64,000 nt of DNA, taken from contig CANNGH010000002.1 of assembly GCA_947504115.1 (NCBI GenBank), forward strand, positions 62,001 to 126,000, written 5' to 3'. The stretch comes from an uncultured Sedimentitalea sp. Lineage in GTDB: Bacteria; Pseudomonadota; Alphaproteobacteria; Rhodobacterales; Rhodobacteraceae. The position numbers and the translations under genes are program-made. Position 1 is the stretch's first letter, and every line of letters starts with the position of its first letter. The notes beneath the pieces are model-generated. The model was not told the origin of the DNA. It did not search any database and worked only from the letters and a program-made list of their open reading frames with translations. Of this stretch, positions 11,176 through 19,897 are shown in pieces.

Positions 11176-13587
11176 TCAGTGCGTCGTTGCGCTGCTGGAG
11201 CCTTCGGATTTGGACAGCGCCGCCTTGGCCGCGGCGGCCTCCTCGGCGGCCTCATCCCATTCGACCGGTTCGGGCTTGCGCACCAGCGCGTGTTCCAGAA
11301 CCTCGGAGACGTGGCTGACGGGAATGATGGTCAACCCTTCCGTCACGTTGTCCGGGATCTCGACCAGATCCTTTTCGTTCTCGGCCGGGATCAGCACCGT
11401 CTTGATGCCGCCCCTCAGCGCCGCCAGCAGCTTTTCCTTCAGCCCGCCGATCGGCAGGGCATTGCCGCGCAGCGTGACCTCGCCGGTCATGGCGATGTCC
11501 TTGCGCACCGGAATCTGCGTCAGCACCGAGACAATCGACGTGACCATCGCCAGACCGGCGCTGGGTCCGTCCTTGGGTGTCGCGCCTTCGGGAACGTGGA
11601 CGTGGATGTCCCATTTCTCGAATTGCGGCGGTTTCACCCCGATCTGCGGACTGATCGAGCGGACATAGCTGCTGGCCGCGTCGATGCTTTCCTTCATCAC
11701 GTCGCCCAGCGTGCCGGTGGTCTTCATCCGGCCCTTGCCCGGCAGGCGCAATGCCTCGATGTTCAGCAACTCGCCGCCCACCGACGTATAGGCCAGCCCG
11801 GTCACAACCCCGATCTGATCCTCTTCCTCGGCCAGTCCGTAGCGGTATTTCGCCACGCCCAGGAAATCGGACAGGTTGTCCGGCGTCACCGTGACGCTCT
11901 CGTCCTCCTTGCGGATGATCCGCGTCAGCGCCTTGCGCGCCACCTTGGCGATCTCGCGCTCGAGGTTCCGCACGCCCGCTTCGCGGGTATAGGTGCGGAT
12001 GATCGCGGTCAGCGCCTCGTCGGTCAGCTCGAACTCGCCCTTCTTCAGGCCGTGGTTCTTGATCTGCTTGGGCAGCAGGTGCTGCTTTGCGATCTCGCGC
12101 TTCTCGTCCTCGGTGTAACCGGCCAGCGGTATGATCTCCATCCGGTCCAGAAGCGGCCCCGGCATGTTGTAGCTGTTCGAGGTCGTCAGGAACATCACGT
12201 TGGACAGATCATATTCCACCTCGAGATAGTGGTCCACGAACGTATTGTTCTGTTCCGGGTCCAGCACTTCGAGCATGGCCGATGCAGGGTCGCCACGGAA
12301 ATCCTGGCCCATCTTGTCGATCTCGTCGAGCAGGATCAGCGGGTTGGTGGTTTTCGCCTTTTTCAACGCCTGGATGATCTTGCCCGGCATCGAGCCGATA
12401 TAGGTCCGCCGGTGGCCGCGGATCTCGGATTCGTCACGCACGCCACCAAGGCTGATGCGGATGAATTCGCGCCCCGTCGCGCGTGCGACCGACTTGCCCA
12501 AGGATGTCTTGCCGACACCCGGAGGGCCGACCAGGCACATGATCGGACCTTTCATCTTCTTGGAGCGCTGCTGCACGGCCAGATATTCGACGATCCGTTC
12601 CTTGACCTTCTCGAGACCGTAATGATCGTCGTCAAGCACCTGCTGCGCCTTGCCCAGATCCTTTTTGACGCGGCTCTTCACGCCCCACGGAATGCTGAGC
12701 ATCCAGTCGAGATAATTGCGAATGACCGTCGCCTCGGCGCTCATCGGGGACATGTTCTTCAGCTTCTTCAGCTCGGCTTCGGCCTTGTCGCGGGCCTCCT
12801 TGCTCAGCTTGGTCTCGGCGATCCGCGCTTCCAGCTCGGCAACCTCGTTCTGGCCTTCTTCGCCATCGCCCAGTTCCTGCTGAATGGCTTTCATCTGCTC
12901 ATTCAGGTAATATTCGCGCTGGGTCTTTTCCATCTGGCTCTTGACGCGGGTCTTGATCTTCTTCTCGACCTGCAGAACGCTCATCTCGCCCTGCATCAGG
13001 CCATAGACCTTCTCCAGACGTGCGGATACGGCCAGCGTTTCCAGCAGGTCCTGCTTTTGCTGCACGTCGATGCCCAGATGTCCGGCGACCAGATCGGCCA
13101 GTTTGGCCGGCTCCGCGCTTTCGCCGACAGCGGCCAGCGCCTCTTCGGGGATGTTCTTGCGCACCTTGGCATAGCGCTCGAACTCTTCGGCAACCGTGCG
13201 CAACAGCGCCTTCGTGGTGTCGTCGTCGCCCGGAACCTCGGCCAGATATTCGGCGCGCGCCTCGAAAAACGCGTCGTTTTCCAGAAATTCGGTGATGCGC
13301 ACCCGCGCCTGCCCCTCGACCAGCACCTTGACGGTGCCATCGGGCAGCTTCAGCAATTGCAGCACATTGGCCAGGACACCGGCGCGATAGATACCGTCGG
13401 CTTCGGGATCGTCCACGCCCGGATCGATCTGGCTCGACAGCAGGATCTGCTTGTCGTCCGCCATCACCTCTTCCAGCGCGCGCACGGATTTCTCGCGTCC
13501 CACGAAAAGCGGAACGATCATATGCGGAAAGACCACGATGTCGCGCAGCGGCAGCACCGGGTAGGATGAATTGAGTGGCTCTTGCAT
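11176..13587 (-). CDS. lon: ATP-dependent protease Lon
   Basis: Cytoplasmic AAA+ serine protease of 803 residues that degrades misfolded and regulatory proteins. The N-terminal substrate domain begins at [15 protein letters not shown]. It is followed by a coiled-coil region, Walker [10 protein letters not shown], Walker [10 protein letters not shown], and the C-terminal protease domain with the Ser-Lys dyad Ser676 (DGPSAGLAM) and Lys719 (GGLKEK). The ATG at 13587 follows AAGGAAACGAGC, a good ribosome-binding site; an in-frame ATG 10 codons upstream lacks one. An RpoH-like promoter lies ~80 bp upstream, consistent with heat-shock control. Confidence 0.98.
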   Translation of the reverse strand: MQEPLNSSYPVLPLRDIVVFPHMIVPLFVGREKSVRALEEVMADDKQILLSSQIDPGVDDPEADGIYRAGVLANVLQLLKLPDGTVKVLVEGQARVRITEFLENDAFFEARAEYLAEVPGDDDTTKALLRTVAEEFERYAKVRKNIPEEALAAVGESAEPAKLADLVAGHLGIDVQQKQDLLETLAVSARLEKVYGLMQGEMSVLQVEKKIKTRVKSQMEKTQREYYLNEQMKAIQQELGDGEEGQNEVAELEARIAETKLSKEARDKAEAELKKLKNMSPMSAEATVIRNYLDWMLSIPWGVKSRVKKDLGKAQQVLDDDHYGLEKVKERIVEYLAVQQRSKKMKGPIMCLVGPPGVGKTSLGKSVARATGREFIRISLGGVRDESEIRGHRRTYIGSMPGKIIQALKKAKTTNPLILLDEIDKMGQDFRGDPASAMLEVLDPEQNNTFVDHYLEVEYDLSNVMFLTTSNSYNMPGPLLDRMEIIPLAGYTEDEKREIAKQHLLPKQIKNHGLKKGEFELTDEALTAIIRTYTREAGVRNLEREIAKVARKALTRIIRKEDESVTVTPDNLSDFLGVAKYRYGLAEEEDQIGVVTGLAYTSVGGELLNIEALRLPGKGRMKTTGTLGDVMKESIDAASSYVRSISPQIGVKPPQFEKWDIHVHVPEGATPKDGPSAGLAMVTSIVSVLTQIPVRKDIAMTGEVTLRGNALPIGGLKEKLLAALRGGIKTVLIPAENEKDLVEIPDNVTEGLTIIPVSHVSEVLEHALVRKPEPVEWDEAAEEAAAAKAALSKSEGSSSATTH

Positions 13588-13663
13588 GCTCGTTTCCTTG
13601 TTCTTGGCAAGGGACACCGGCCCCGTTTATCGGCAGCGCACGGTCCCTTCCTGTCAGGGGATT

Positions 13664-13692
13664 ATCTGGGGCGCGCGGGCCCCGGTTTCAAC
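13664..13692 (-). promoter_or_regulatory. Heat-shock (RpoH) promoter-like sequence for lon
   Basis: On the minus strand GTTGAAA (13692-13686) is followed after 14 bases by CCCCAGAT (13671-13664). This is close to the sigma-32 consensus CTTGAAA-N13/14-CCCCATNT, with one mismatch in each half. It lies about 80 bases upstream of the lon start. Lon is a classical heat-shock gene, which supports the reading. Confidence 0.5.
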
Positions 13693-13788
13693 CATTTCCG
13701 GTTCTTGACGTTGAACATGCCCGTGGATGCCAGCGCGGGCAAGTCCGATTTGCCCGATCCCCGAACGCGATCGACCACCCCGACCAGA

Positions 13789-13842
13789 CTTCTTCTTGCG
13801 AAAAATATCCCCGCCGGAGGCTTCGCGCCGCAGGCGCGAAAT
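13789..13842 (+). repeat. Dispersed repeat, copy A, with terminal hairpin
   Basis: The core CTTCTTCTTGCGAAAAATAT, then CCCCGCCGGAGG, is followed by an 8-bp hairpin (TTCGCGCC, loop GCA, GGCGCGAA at 13822-13840). Related copies lie at 21568 and 30322. This copy lies just beyond the tgt stop, between tgt and lon, where it may act as a transcription stop. Confidence 0.6.
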
Positions 13843-13859
13843 ACAGCACCCAACACTCG

Positions 13860-14990
13860 TCACAACGGCTCGATATCGCCCTGTTCGCGCTGGCGATGGA
13901 ACCCCGCCTGCCAGTCGGCGAATGTCCCCGACGCGATCGCATCGCGCATTTGCGCCATGATCTGCTGGTAATAATGCAGGTTGTGCCAGGTCAGCAGCAT
14001 CGAGCTGATGATCTCCTGACTGCGGAACACATGATGCAGATAGGCCCGCGAATAGCTGCGGCAGGCGGGGCAGCCGCAGGCCTCGTCCAGCGGGCGCGGG
14101 TCGTCCTGATGGCGGGCATTCTTGATGTTCAACACCCCATACCGCGTGAACACCTGCCCCGTCCGCCCCGAGCGCGACGGCAGAACGCAATCCATCATGT
14201 CGATGCCGCGCGCCACCGCGCCGACGATATCGTCGGGCTTGCCCACCCCCATCAGGTAGCGCGGCTTGTCTTCGGGCAGCATGTCGGGCGCGTAATCCAG
14301 CACGCCGAACATCGCCTCCTGCCCCTCGCCCACGGCCAGACCGCCGACCGCATAGCCGTCAAAGCCGATCTCCCGCAGCGCGTCGGCGCTTTCGGCGCGC
14401 AACTCCTGCGTCACCCCGCCTTGCTGGATGCCGAACAGCGCGTGGCCGGGGCGGTCGCCGAACGCCTCGCGCGACCTTTCGGCCCAGCGCATCGACAGCC
14501 GCATGCTCTCGGCCACGGCCGCGTCGCTTGCGGGCAGCGCCGGACATTCGTCGAAGCACATCACGATATCGCTGCCCAGAAGCCGCTGGATTTCAATGCT
14601 GGTCTCGGGCGTCAGATCGTGTTTCGACCCGTCGATATGCGATTTGAACGTGACGCCGCGTTCGGTCAGTTTGCGCAATCCGGCAAGGCTCATCACTTGG
14701 AACCCTCCCGAATCGGTCAGGATCGGCTTTTGCCAGTTCATGAACCGGTGCAACCCGCCCAGGGCGGCGACGCGCTCTGCACCGGGGCGCAGCATCAGGT
14801 GATAGGTATTGCCCAGCAGGATATCCGCCCCCGTGGCGGCGACGCTTTCGGGCAGCATCGCCTTGACCGTCGCGGCGGTGCCCACCGGCATGAAGGCAGG
14901 GGTGCGGATGGTGCCGCGCGGCGTGCTTATGGCGCCGCTGCGCGCCTTGCCGTCCGTGGCATGCAGATCGAATGTAACGCGCCGCGTCAT
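13860..14990 (-). CDS. tgt: Queuine tRNA-ribosyltransferase
   Basis: Exchanges guanine-34 for the queuosine precursor preQ1 in tRNAs with GUN anticodons. It is 376 residues, the usual length. Visible are the substrate pocket ([37 protein letters not shown]), the [13 protein letters not shown] segment, [19 protein letters not shown], and the zinc site CGCPAC with a later His. The ATG at 14990 starts the conserved [14 protein letters not shown]; earlier in-frame ATGs only add non-conserved sequence from the promoter region. It is divergent from the sufT-like gene. Confidence 0.97.
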   Translation of the reverse strand: MTRRVTFDLHATDGKARSGAISTPRGTIRTPAFMPVGTAATVKAMLPESVAATGADILLGNTYHLMLRPGAERVAALGGLHRFMNWQKPILTDSGGFQVMSLAGLRKLTERGVTFKSHIDGSKHDLTPETSIEIQRLLGSDIVMCFDECPALPASDAAVAESMRLSMRWAERSREAFGDRPGHALFGIQQGGVTQELRAESADALREIGFDGYAVGGLAVGEGQEAMFGVLDYAPDMLPEDKPRYLMGVGKPDDIVGAVARGIDMMDCVLPSRSGRTGQVFTRYGVLNIKNARHQDDPRPLDEACGCPACRSYSRAYLHHVFRSQEIISSMLLTWHNLHYYQQIMAQMRDAIASGTFADWQAGFHRQREQGDIEPL

Positions 14991-15126
14991 CACAGCCCCC
15001 TGTCGCATTTCCGCCGCCTTCTGCGCCAATTTGCCCGCAATGCCAAGCGAAACAGCCGTTTGCGGCACTGGACGGCGGCGCATGTAAATCCTATATATTC
15101 GCTCAGGAAACAGAGGCGAGGCATTC

Positions 15127-15489
15127 ATGACCCACGCAACAGAACCGCTTGAGGGCACGCCGCTGATCGCGCCCTCGACCACGGATCACCCGCTTTACGA
15201 CCAGATCGTGGAGGCCTGCCGGTCCGTCTACGATCCGGAAATCCCGGTCAACATCTACGATCTGGGCCTGATCTACACCATCGAGATCTCTCCCGAGAAC
15301 GCGGTGCACGTCATCATGTCGCTGACCGCGCCCGGCTGTCCCGTCGCCGGCGAGATGCCGGGCTGGGTCGCCGATGCCGTTGAACCGATCGCGGGTGTCA
15401 AACAGGTGGATGTGGATCTGACATGGGAGCCGCCCTGGGGCATGGACATGATGAGCGACGAGGCACGTCTGGAACTCGGGTTCATGTAA
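15127..15489 (+). CDS. sufT: SufT-like MIP18/DUF59 Fe-S assembly protein
   Basis: A small MIP18-family protein of 120 residues that helps mature Fe-S proteins. It has the conserved [16 protein letters not shown] segment, the Cys-containing [12 protein letters not shown] motif and the C-terminal [12 protein letters not shown] signature. GAGGCGAGG precedes the ATG. In related genomes such a gene often lies at the end of a suf operon together with a HesB/IscA-type protein. Here the IscA-type gene is 1.5 kb downstream with a SatD/DUF3307 pair in between, and the suf core is not in the window. Confidence 0.88.
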   Translation: MTHATEPLEGTPLIAPSTTDHPLYDQIVEACRSVYDPEIPVNIYDLGLIYTIEISPENAVHVIMSLTAPGCPVAGEMPGWVADAVEPIAGVKQVDVDLTWEPPWGMDMMSDEARLELGFM

Positions 15490-15503
15490 GCAGGCAAATT
15501 CAC

Positions 15504-15532
15504 TTGCTTTTCATTAAAGAAGGCGAATATGC
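15504..15532 (+). promoter_or_regulatory. Putative promoter of the SatD/DUF3307 pair
   Basis: TTGCTT (15504-15509) and ATATGC (15527-15532) are separated by 17 bases, in an AT-rich patch 25 bases before the SatD start. The -10 match is weak, so this is tentative. SatD has its own helix-turn-helix and could act here. Confidence 0.3.
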
Positions 15533-15556
15533 TTTCCGTCCATACGAGGGAAAGCC

Positions 15557-16186
15557 ATGCCCGACCGCTTCGCCGTCCTGACCGGAGACCTGATCGATTC
15601 GTCCGACCTGAGTGCCGCGCAACTGGACGCGGCGCTGCATGCGCTTGAGGAGACGGCGCGCGGCATCGCAAATTGGGAGGGGGGTATCGTGACCGGTTTC
15701 GCCCGAAGGGGCGGTGACGGTTGGCAATGCGCCATCGCCGCGCCCTCGCTGTCGCTGCGCGCGGCGCTGATCCTGCGGGCGGCCTTGCGTGAACTTGGCA
15801 AATCCCGTGCCACCAGGATTGCAATTGCCGAAGGCACCGGCACGCTTCCCGACGACCGCGACCCCAATGGCGCGCACGGAGCCGCTTTTACCGATTCGGG
15901 CCGCCTGCTCGACAATCTGCCGGCCCATGTCGGCATGGCGCATGCGGCGGGTGGCGCACTGGGCGCGACGGCGCGGCTGGCCGATCACATCAGCAACGGC
16001 TGGACCCCGGCACAGGCGCGCGCCGTGCGCCTGATGCTGTGGCCGCGGGGCCGCATCCGCGCGCAGGCGGCCAAGCAACTGGGCATCACCCGCCAGGCCG
16101 TCAATCAAGCGCTCTGGGGCGCGGGGTTTCCGGCGCTCGACGATGCGCTGACCCTGATCGAACAGGAGGACCGTCAAGCTGATTGA
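15557..16186 (+). CDS. SatD-family protein with C-terminal HTH
   Basis: 209 residues. The N-terminus VLTGDLIDSSDLS and the C-terminal helix-turn-helix (RAQAAKQLGITRQAVNQALWGAG) match the layout of SatD-family proteins, which end in a sigma-like HTH. A GAGGGAAAGCC ribosome-binding site supports the start. It is followed 45 bases later by a DUF3307 membrane protein, the partner usually found next to SatD. The founding SatD is from a streptococcal acid-tolerance locus. The biochemical role is unknown; the HTH suggests that it regulates the pair. Confidence 0.65.
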   Translation: MPDRFAVLTGDLIDSSDLSAAQLDAALHALEETARGIANWEGGIVTGFARRGGDGWQCAIAAPSLSLRAALILRAALRELGKSRATRIAIAEGTGTLPDDRDPNGAHGAAFTDSGRLLDNLPAHVGMAHAAGGALGATARLADHISNGWTPAQARAVRLMLWPRGRIRAQAAKQLGITRQAVNQALWGAGFPALDDALTLIEQEDRQAD

Positions 16187-16231
16187 CCTTCTCTTTCTGA
16201 AAGACAGCATATCGACCTGCGCGGAGCCATC

Positions 16232-16972
16232 GTGCCGATGATCGAAACCTTCACCGCCTTGCTGTTCGCCCATGTGCTGGCCGATTTCGCGCTCCAGACC
16301 AACTGGATCCACGCCAACAAGGCGCGCCCGTCGGTGATGCTGCTGCATGGCATGATCGTGCTGATCACCGCGCAGGCCGCGCTGGGGCGGGTGGACGCGC
16401 CGGAAGTTCTGGCGCTGGCGCTGGCGCATGTCGTGATCGACGCCATCAAGACCTGGGGCCGGTTCGGCAGCTTCTCGGCCTTTCTGGTGGATCAGGCGGC
16501 GCATATGGCGACCGTGCTGGCCGTGGTCATCTGGGCGCCAAACCTGTGGCAGGGCGGGGTCTGGGCCGCGTGGCCCGCCACCCTGCCCCTGATGGCGCTG
16601 GCCGCCGGGCTGATCGTCACGCTGATCGCCGGACAATACGCGATCGGCCTGCTGATGCGGCCCCATGCCGCGCGGCTGCGCAACAACGGCTTGCGCCAGG
16701 GTGGCCGCCAGATCGGCGTGCTGGAGCGTGGGCTGATCTTTGCCCTGCTGCTGACCGATCTGGCATTGGGCGTGGGGTTCCTGATCGCGGCGAAATCGAT
16801 CCTGCGCTTCGGCACCGCCACCCGCGACCAGCGCACCGCGGAATATGTCATCATCGGCACGCTGGCCTCGTTCGGCTGGGCGATCCTGGCGGCGCTGGCC
16901 ACGCGGGCGCTGCTGACCTGGCTGCCGCCGCTGGACGTATTGGCACCGTCCGCCATGATTCCCGGCCCTTGA
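16232..16972 (+). CDS. DUF3307 membrane protein
   Basis: A 246-residue protein with about six to seven membrane helices. The N-terminus has the DUF3307 pattern (LLFAHVLADFALQTNWIHANKA, then HGMIVLITAQAA and ALAHVVIDAIKT); the FALQ, HG and HVVID polar positions sit in or next to helices. The GTG at 16232 has GGAG 7 bases upstream, which favours it over the ATG at 16238. It forms a two-gene unit with the preceding SatD-like gene. Its function is unknown; a transport or envelope role is possible. Confidence 0.7.
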   Translation: MPMIETFTALLFAHVLADFALQTNWIHANKARPSVMLLHGMIVLITAQAALGRVDAPEVLALALAHVVIDAIKTWGRFGSFSAFLVDQAAHMATVLAVVIWAPNLWQGGVWAAWPATLPLMALAAGLIVTLIAGQYAIGLLMRPHAARLRNNGLRQGGRQIGVLERGLIFALLLTDLALGVGFLIAAKSILRFGTATRDQRTAEYVIIGTLASFGWAILAALATRALLTWLPPLDVLAPSAMIPGP

Positions 16973-17022
16973 GAAACCTGACCCTGCGGCTTAGGTTATG
17001 GTCCAAGACAAGGAGCGCTACC

Positions 17023-17388
17023 ATGTTCGCCATTCCTGGCAAATCGCCGATCACCATGACCCCCGCCGCGATCCGCCAGATCACGCGGCTGATGCAAAAG
17101 GACGGCCGCGCCGGTCTGCGCATCGGCGTCAAGAAAGGCGGCTGCGCCGGCATGGAATACACGATGGATTATGTCGATGAATCCGATCCCAATGACGAGG
17201 TCGTCACACAGGACGGTGCCTGCGTCATGATCGCGCCGATGGCGCAGATGTTCCTGTTCGGCACCGAGATCGACTACGAGACCGGGCTGCTGGAATCCGG
17301 GTTCAAGTTCAAGAACCCCAACGTCTCCGAGGCCTGCGGCTGCGGCGAATCGATCAAGTTCGACAATATGGACAGCGCCGGACGCTGA
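17023..17388 (+). CDS. HesB/IscA-type iron-sulfur assembly protein
   Basis: A-type Fe-S carrier of 121 residues. It has the three invariant cysteines, Cys41 (KKGGCAGMEY) and Cys105/Cys107 (EACGCGES), that hold a transferable cluster or iron. AAGGAG precedes the ATG at 17023. Sequence alone does not separate SufA, IscA and ErpA. The nearby SufT-like gene suggests a SUF-linked role. Confidence 0.9.
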   Translation: MFAIPGKSPITMTPAAIRQITRLMQKDGRAGLRIGVKKGGCAGMEYTMDYVDESDPNDEVVTQDGACVMIAPMAQMFLFGTEIDYETGLLESGFKFKNPNVSEACGCGESIKFDNMDSAGR

Positions 17389-17466
17389 CCCGCCCGTCGC
17401 GGCGATTGTCTGCCCGCCAAGGCAATGCTAGGACGCGCATCGGTGTGAGCGGACAAGGGGCGGAAC

Positions 17467-18219
17467 ATGCGACGGAAATTGGCAGCCGGTAACTGGAAGA
17501 TGAACGGCACGGGCCATGACCTGTCCGAATTGGCGGCACTGGCCCGCGCCCATCCCGACCCTGCCTGCGACATCCTGATCTGCCCCCCCGCGACCCTGCT
17601 GCACCGCGCGGGCGAAACCACCGCCGACACCGCCATCGCCATCGGCGCTCAGGAGTGTCACGCCGAAGAGTCCGGCGCGCATACAGGCGATATCAGCGCG
17701 CAGATGATCCTTGACGCGGGCGCGCGCCATGTGATCCTAGGCCATTCCGAACGCCGCCAGAACCACGGCGAAAGCGATGAGGACGTGCGTGCCAAGGCCC
17801 GCACCGCCATGAGCGCCGGTCTGACCACGATCATCTGCGTCGGCGAAACGCTCGCCGAACGTGACGCCGCCAACACGCTCGACATCATCGGCGGTCAGCT
17901 TTCCGGCTCGGTGCCCGATACGGCCACCGGCGAAAATCTGGTAATCGCCTATGAACCGATCTGGGCCATCGGTACCGGACGCGTTCCCGACCCCGCGCAG
18001 ATCGGCGAGGTGCACGGCTTCATCCGCTCGCGCCTTGAGCGGCGCTTTGGCGCGGGCGTGGGCCGTTCGGTGCGCCTGCTTTATGGCGGGTCGGTCAAAC
18101 CGGACAACGCCGCGGACATCTTTGCCGTGCCCGATGTCGATGGCGCGCTGGTGGGCGGCGCCAGCCTGAAAGCGGCGGATTTCTCCCCCATCATCACGGC
18201 GCTCGAAGCCAGCGGCTAA
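17467..18219 (+). CDS. tpiA: Triosephosphate isomerase
   Basis: Interconverts dihydroxyacetone phosphate and glyceraldehyde 3-phosphate in glycolysis and gluconeogenesis. It is 250 residues. The catalytic Lys (AGNWKMNG), His (VILGHSERR) and Glu ([11 protein letters not shown]) are present, as is the phosphate-binding [20 protein letters not shown] precedes the ATG. The stop overlaps that of the convergent Lrp-family gene by 4 bases. Confidence 0.98.
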   Translation: MRRKLAAGNWKMNGTGHDLSELAALARAHPDPACDILICPPATLLHRAGETTADTAIAIGAQECHAEESGAHTGDISAQMILDAGARHVILGHSERRQNHGESDEDVRAKARTAMSAGLTTIICVGETLAERDAANTLDIIGGQLSGSVPDTATGENLVIAYEPIWAIGTGRVPDPAQIGEVHGFIRSRLERRFGAGVGRSVRLLYGGSVKPDNAADIFAVPDVDGALVGGASLKAADFSPIITALEASG

Positions 18220-18683
18220 TCCGCAAGCGGCAGCATCGTCGTCGACTTGATTTCTTCCATCGACAACAGCGCCGTGACGTTGTGCACCCGCACCTCCGAA
18301 ATCAGCGCCTGATAGAACACGTCATAGGCGCGCGCGTTCTTCACCCGCACCTTCAGGATATAATCGATATCGCCGGCAAGGCGGTGCGCCTCCTGCACTT
18401 CGGGGCGGTCCTGCAACGCCTTGAGAAACGCCGCCTGCCAGCCTGCGTCGTGTTCGGATGTGCGGATCAGCACGAAAAAGCACGCCTCGAAACCCAGCGC
18501 CTCGGCATCCAGGATCACGGTCTGACGCCCGATCACGCCGCCTTCGCGCATTTTGCGGATGCGATTCCAGACCGGCGTCTTGGAACTGCCCACGCGGCGG
18601 GCGATTTCGTCCAGTGACTGGCTGGCATCGCGTTGCAGCTCGGACAGGATTTTCCTGTCAACGTCGTCGATCCGAACCGTCAT
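18216..18683 (-). CDS. Lrp/AsnC-family transcriptional regulator
   Basis: 155 residues: an N-terminal AsnC-type HTH ([29 protein letters not shown], described as residues ~4-32, then [10 protein letters not shown]) and a C-terminal RAM effector domain ([26 protein letters not shown]). The ATG at 18683 is preceded by GGGGAAACAGGA and begins directly before the HTH. It is divergent from the siroheme/sulfite-reduction operon with a 144-base gap holding a small palindrome, so it probably regulates that operon. The effector, possibly an amino acid, is unknown. Confidence 0.9.
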   Translation of the reverse strand: MTVRIDDVDRKILSELQRDASQSLDEIARRVGSSKTPVWNRIRKMREGGVIGRQTVILDAEALGFEACFFVLIRTSEHDAGWQAAFLKALQDRPEVQEAHRLAGDIDYILKVRVKNARAYDVFYQALISEVRVHNVTALLSMEEIKSTTMLPLAD

Positions 18684-18777
18684 TCCTGTTTCCCCTGCTC
18701 TTGCGGACCAAACGGCTTCGTCAGAACGACGCTTGGAACGGTCATCCTTATTATCCCAGCCGTATGGCATTAAATCG

Positions 18778-18794
18778 GGAATATTTCCTATAGT
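18778..18794 (+). promoter_or_regulatory. Palindrome and -10-like box before cobA/cysI
   Basis: GGAATATTTCC (18778-18788) is a short perfect dyad (GGAA-TAT-TTCC), directly followed by TATAGT (18789-18794), a plausible -10 box 33 bases before the cobA start. AT-rich dyads of this kind suit Lrp-family binding, and the Lrp-family gene is divergent from this point. Confidence 0.4.
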
Positions 18795-18827
18795 CCGGGA
18801 CAAGTCAAACCCCGGAGAGCCTTCGCC

Positions 18828-19589
18828 ATGTCTGATCCCGTTTCCCCTGAGCCCATCCAGTTCGTCGGCGCCGGTCCCGGCGATCCTGACCTGCTGACGG
18901 TGGGTGCGCTGCGCGCATTGCAAGACGCCGAGGTCATCCTGCACGACCGCCTGATCCCCGCTGCAATTCTGGAACTGGCCGGGGTGCAGGCGCAACTAAT
19001 CGATGTCGGCAAGGCCGGTTTCGGCCCGGCCACCCCGCAGGAGCGGATCAACGATCTGATCCTCCATCACGCAATCCAGGGCGCGCGCGTCGTGCGGCTC
19101 AAGGCCGGCGACACCACGCTGTTCGCGCGTCTGGACGAGGAACTCGCCACCTGCGATGCCGCCGGCATCCCGTGGCGCATCCTGCCGGGCATCACCTCGG
19201 CCGCCGCATCCGCCGCCGCGCTGGGGCAAAGCCAGACCAGCCGGGGGCGCAATTCCTCGGTTCGCTACCTGACCGGGCATGACATGAAGGGGTTCGCCGA
19301 TCACGACTGGGCCGCCTTGGCCCGTCCCGGCAGCGTCGCCGCCATCTATATGGGCAAGGCCGCCGCCCGCTTCGTGCAGGGCCGTCTGCTGATGCACGGT
19401 GCCGACCCGGCCACCCCGGTCAGCGTGGTCGAAAACGCCTCGCGTCCCGATCAGCGTGTTCTGGCCGTAACGCTGGCCACCCTGCCCGCCATCCTTGCGG
19501 CCGCCGATCTGGACGGTCCCGCCCTGATCTGGCTCGGCCTGCCTCCGCGCGCCGCCGCCCTGCCCCAAACAAGAAAGGAATTCGCCTGA
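18828..19589 (+). CDS. cobA: Uroporphyrinogen-III C-methyltransferase
   Basis: SUMT, 253 residues. It adds two methyl groups to uroporphyrinogen III to give precorrin-2, the precursor of siroheme and cobalamin. It has the SAM-binding GAGPGDPDLLTVGA, the VRLKAGDTTLFAR loop, the PGITSA motif and GxA-containing IYMGKAAA. It heads the sulfite reductase operon, so siroheme supply for CysI is the likely role here. The oxidase/ferrochelatase part of CysG is absent. Its stop codon overlaps the next gene's ATG by one base. Confidence 0.93.
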   Translation: MSDPVSPEPIQFVGAGPGDPDLLTVGALRALQDAEVILHDRLIPAAILELAGVQAQLIDVGKAGFGPATPQERINDLILHHAIQGARVVRLKAGDTTLFARLDEELATCDAAGIPWRILPGITSAAASAAALGQSQTSRGRNSSVRYLTGHDMKGFADHDWAALARPGSVAAIYMGKAAARFVQGRLLMHGADPATPVSVVENASRPDQRVLAVTLATLPAILAAADLDGPALIWLGLPPRAAALPQTRKEFA

Positions 19590-19897
19590 TGCCCCGCCCC
19601 TTCACCCCCAAGATCGTCACCGCCAACGACCTGCTGATCGGCGACGTGATCTATCAGACCGCCGATGACGATTGGACCCGCGATCTGGCCCTGGCCGAGA
19701 TCCTGACCGACGAGGCGGACGCGCAACTGCGCCTGCTGCATGCCGAACGCCAGCGCGACCGGCTGGTCGGCGCCTATCTCGCCGACGTGACCCAGGGGCC
19801 CGACGGCCCCCTCCCGGCGCATTTCCGCGAGGCGTTTCGTGCCAAGGGCCCCTCGAACCACCACCACGGCAAACAGGAGCGCGCAAGCCATGTATGA
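19589..19897 (+). CDS. DUF2849 protein of the sulfite reduction operon
   Basis: A 102-residue protein matching the DUF2849 pattern (FTPKIVTANDLLIGDVIYQT, WTRDLALAEIL), with a His-rich end. Its start overlaps the cobA stop by one base and its end overlaps the cysI start by 8, so it is translationally coupled on both sides. Genes of this family regularly sit between cobA/cysG and cysI in alphaproteobacteria. The role is unknown; an accessory function in siroheme loading or sulfite reduction is possible. Confidence 0.85.
   Translation: MPRPFTPKIVTANDLLIGDVIYQTADDDWTRDLALAEILTDEADAQLRLLHAERQRDRLVGAYLADVTQGPDGPLPAHFREAFRAKGPSNHHHGKQERASHV

Noticed and set aside
11038-13569. A long open frame on the strand opposite lon
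   Set aside because: It mirrors the lon codon pattern, has no recognisable motif or ribosome-binding site, and lon is certain. The same applies to long antisense frames over the OmpA-family gene, cysI, tkt and mmsA.
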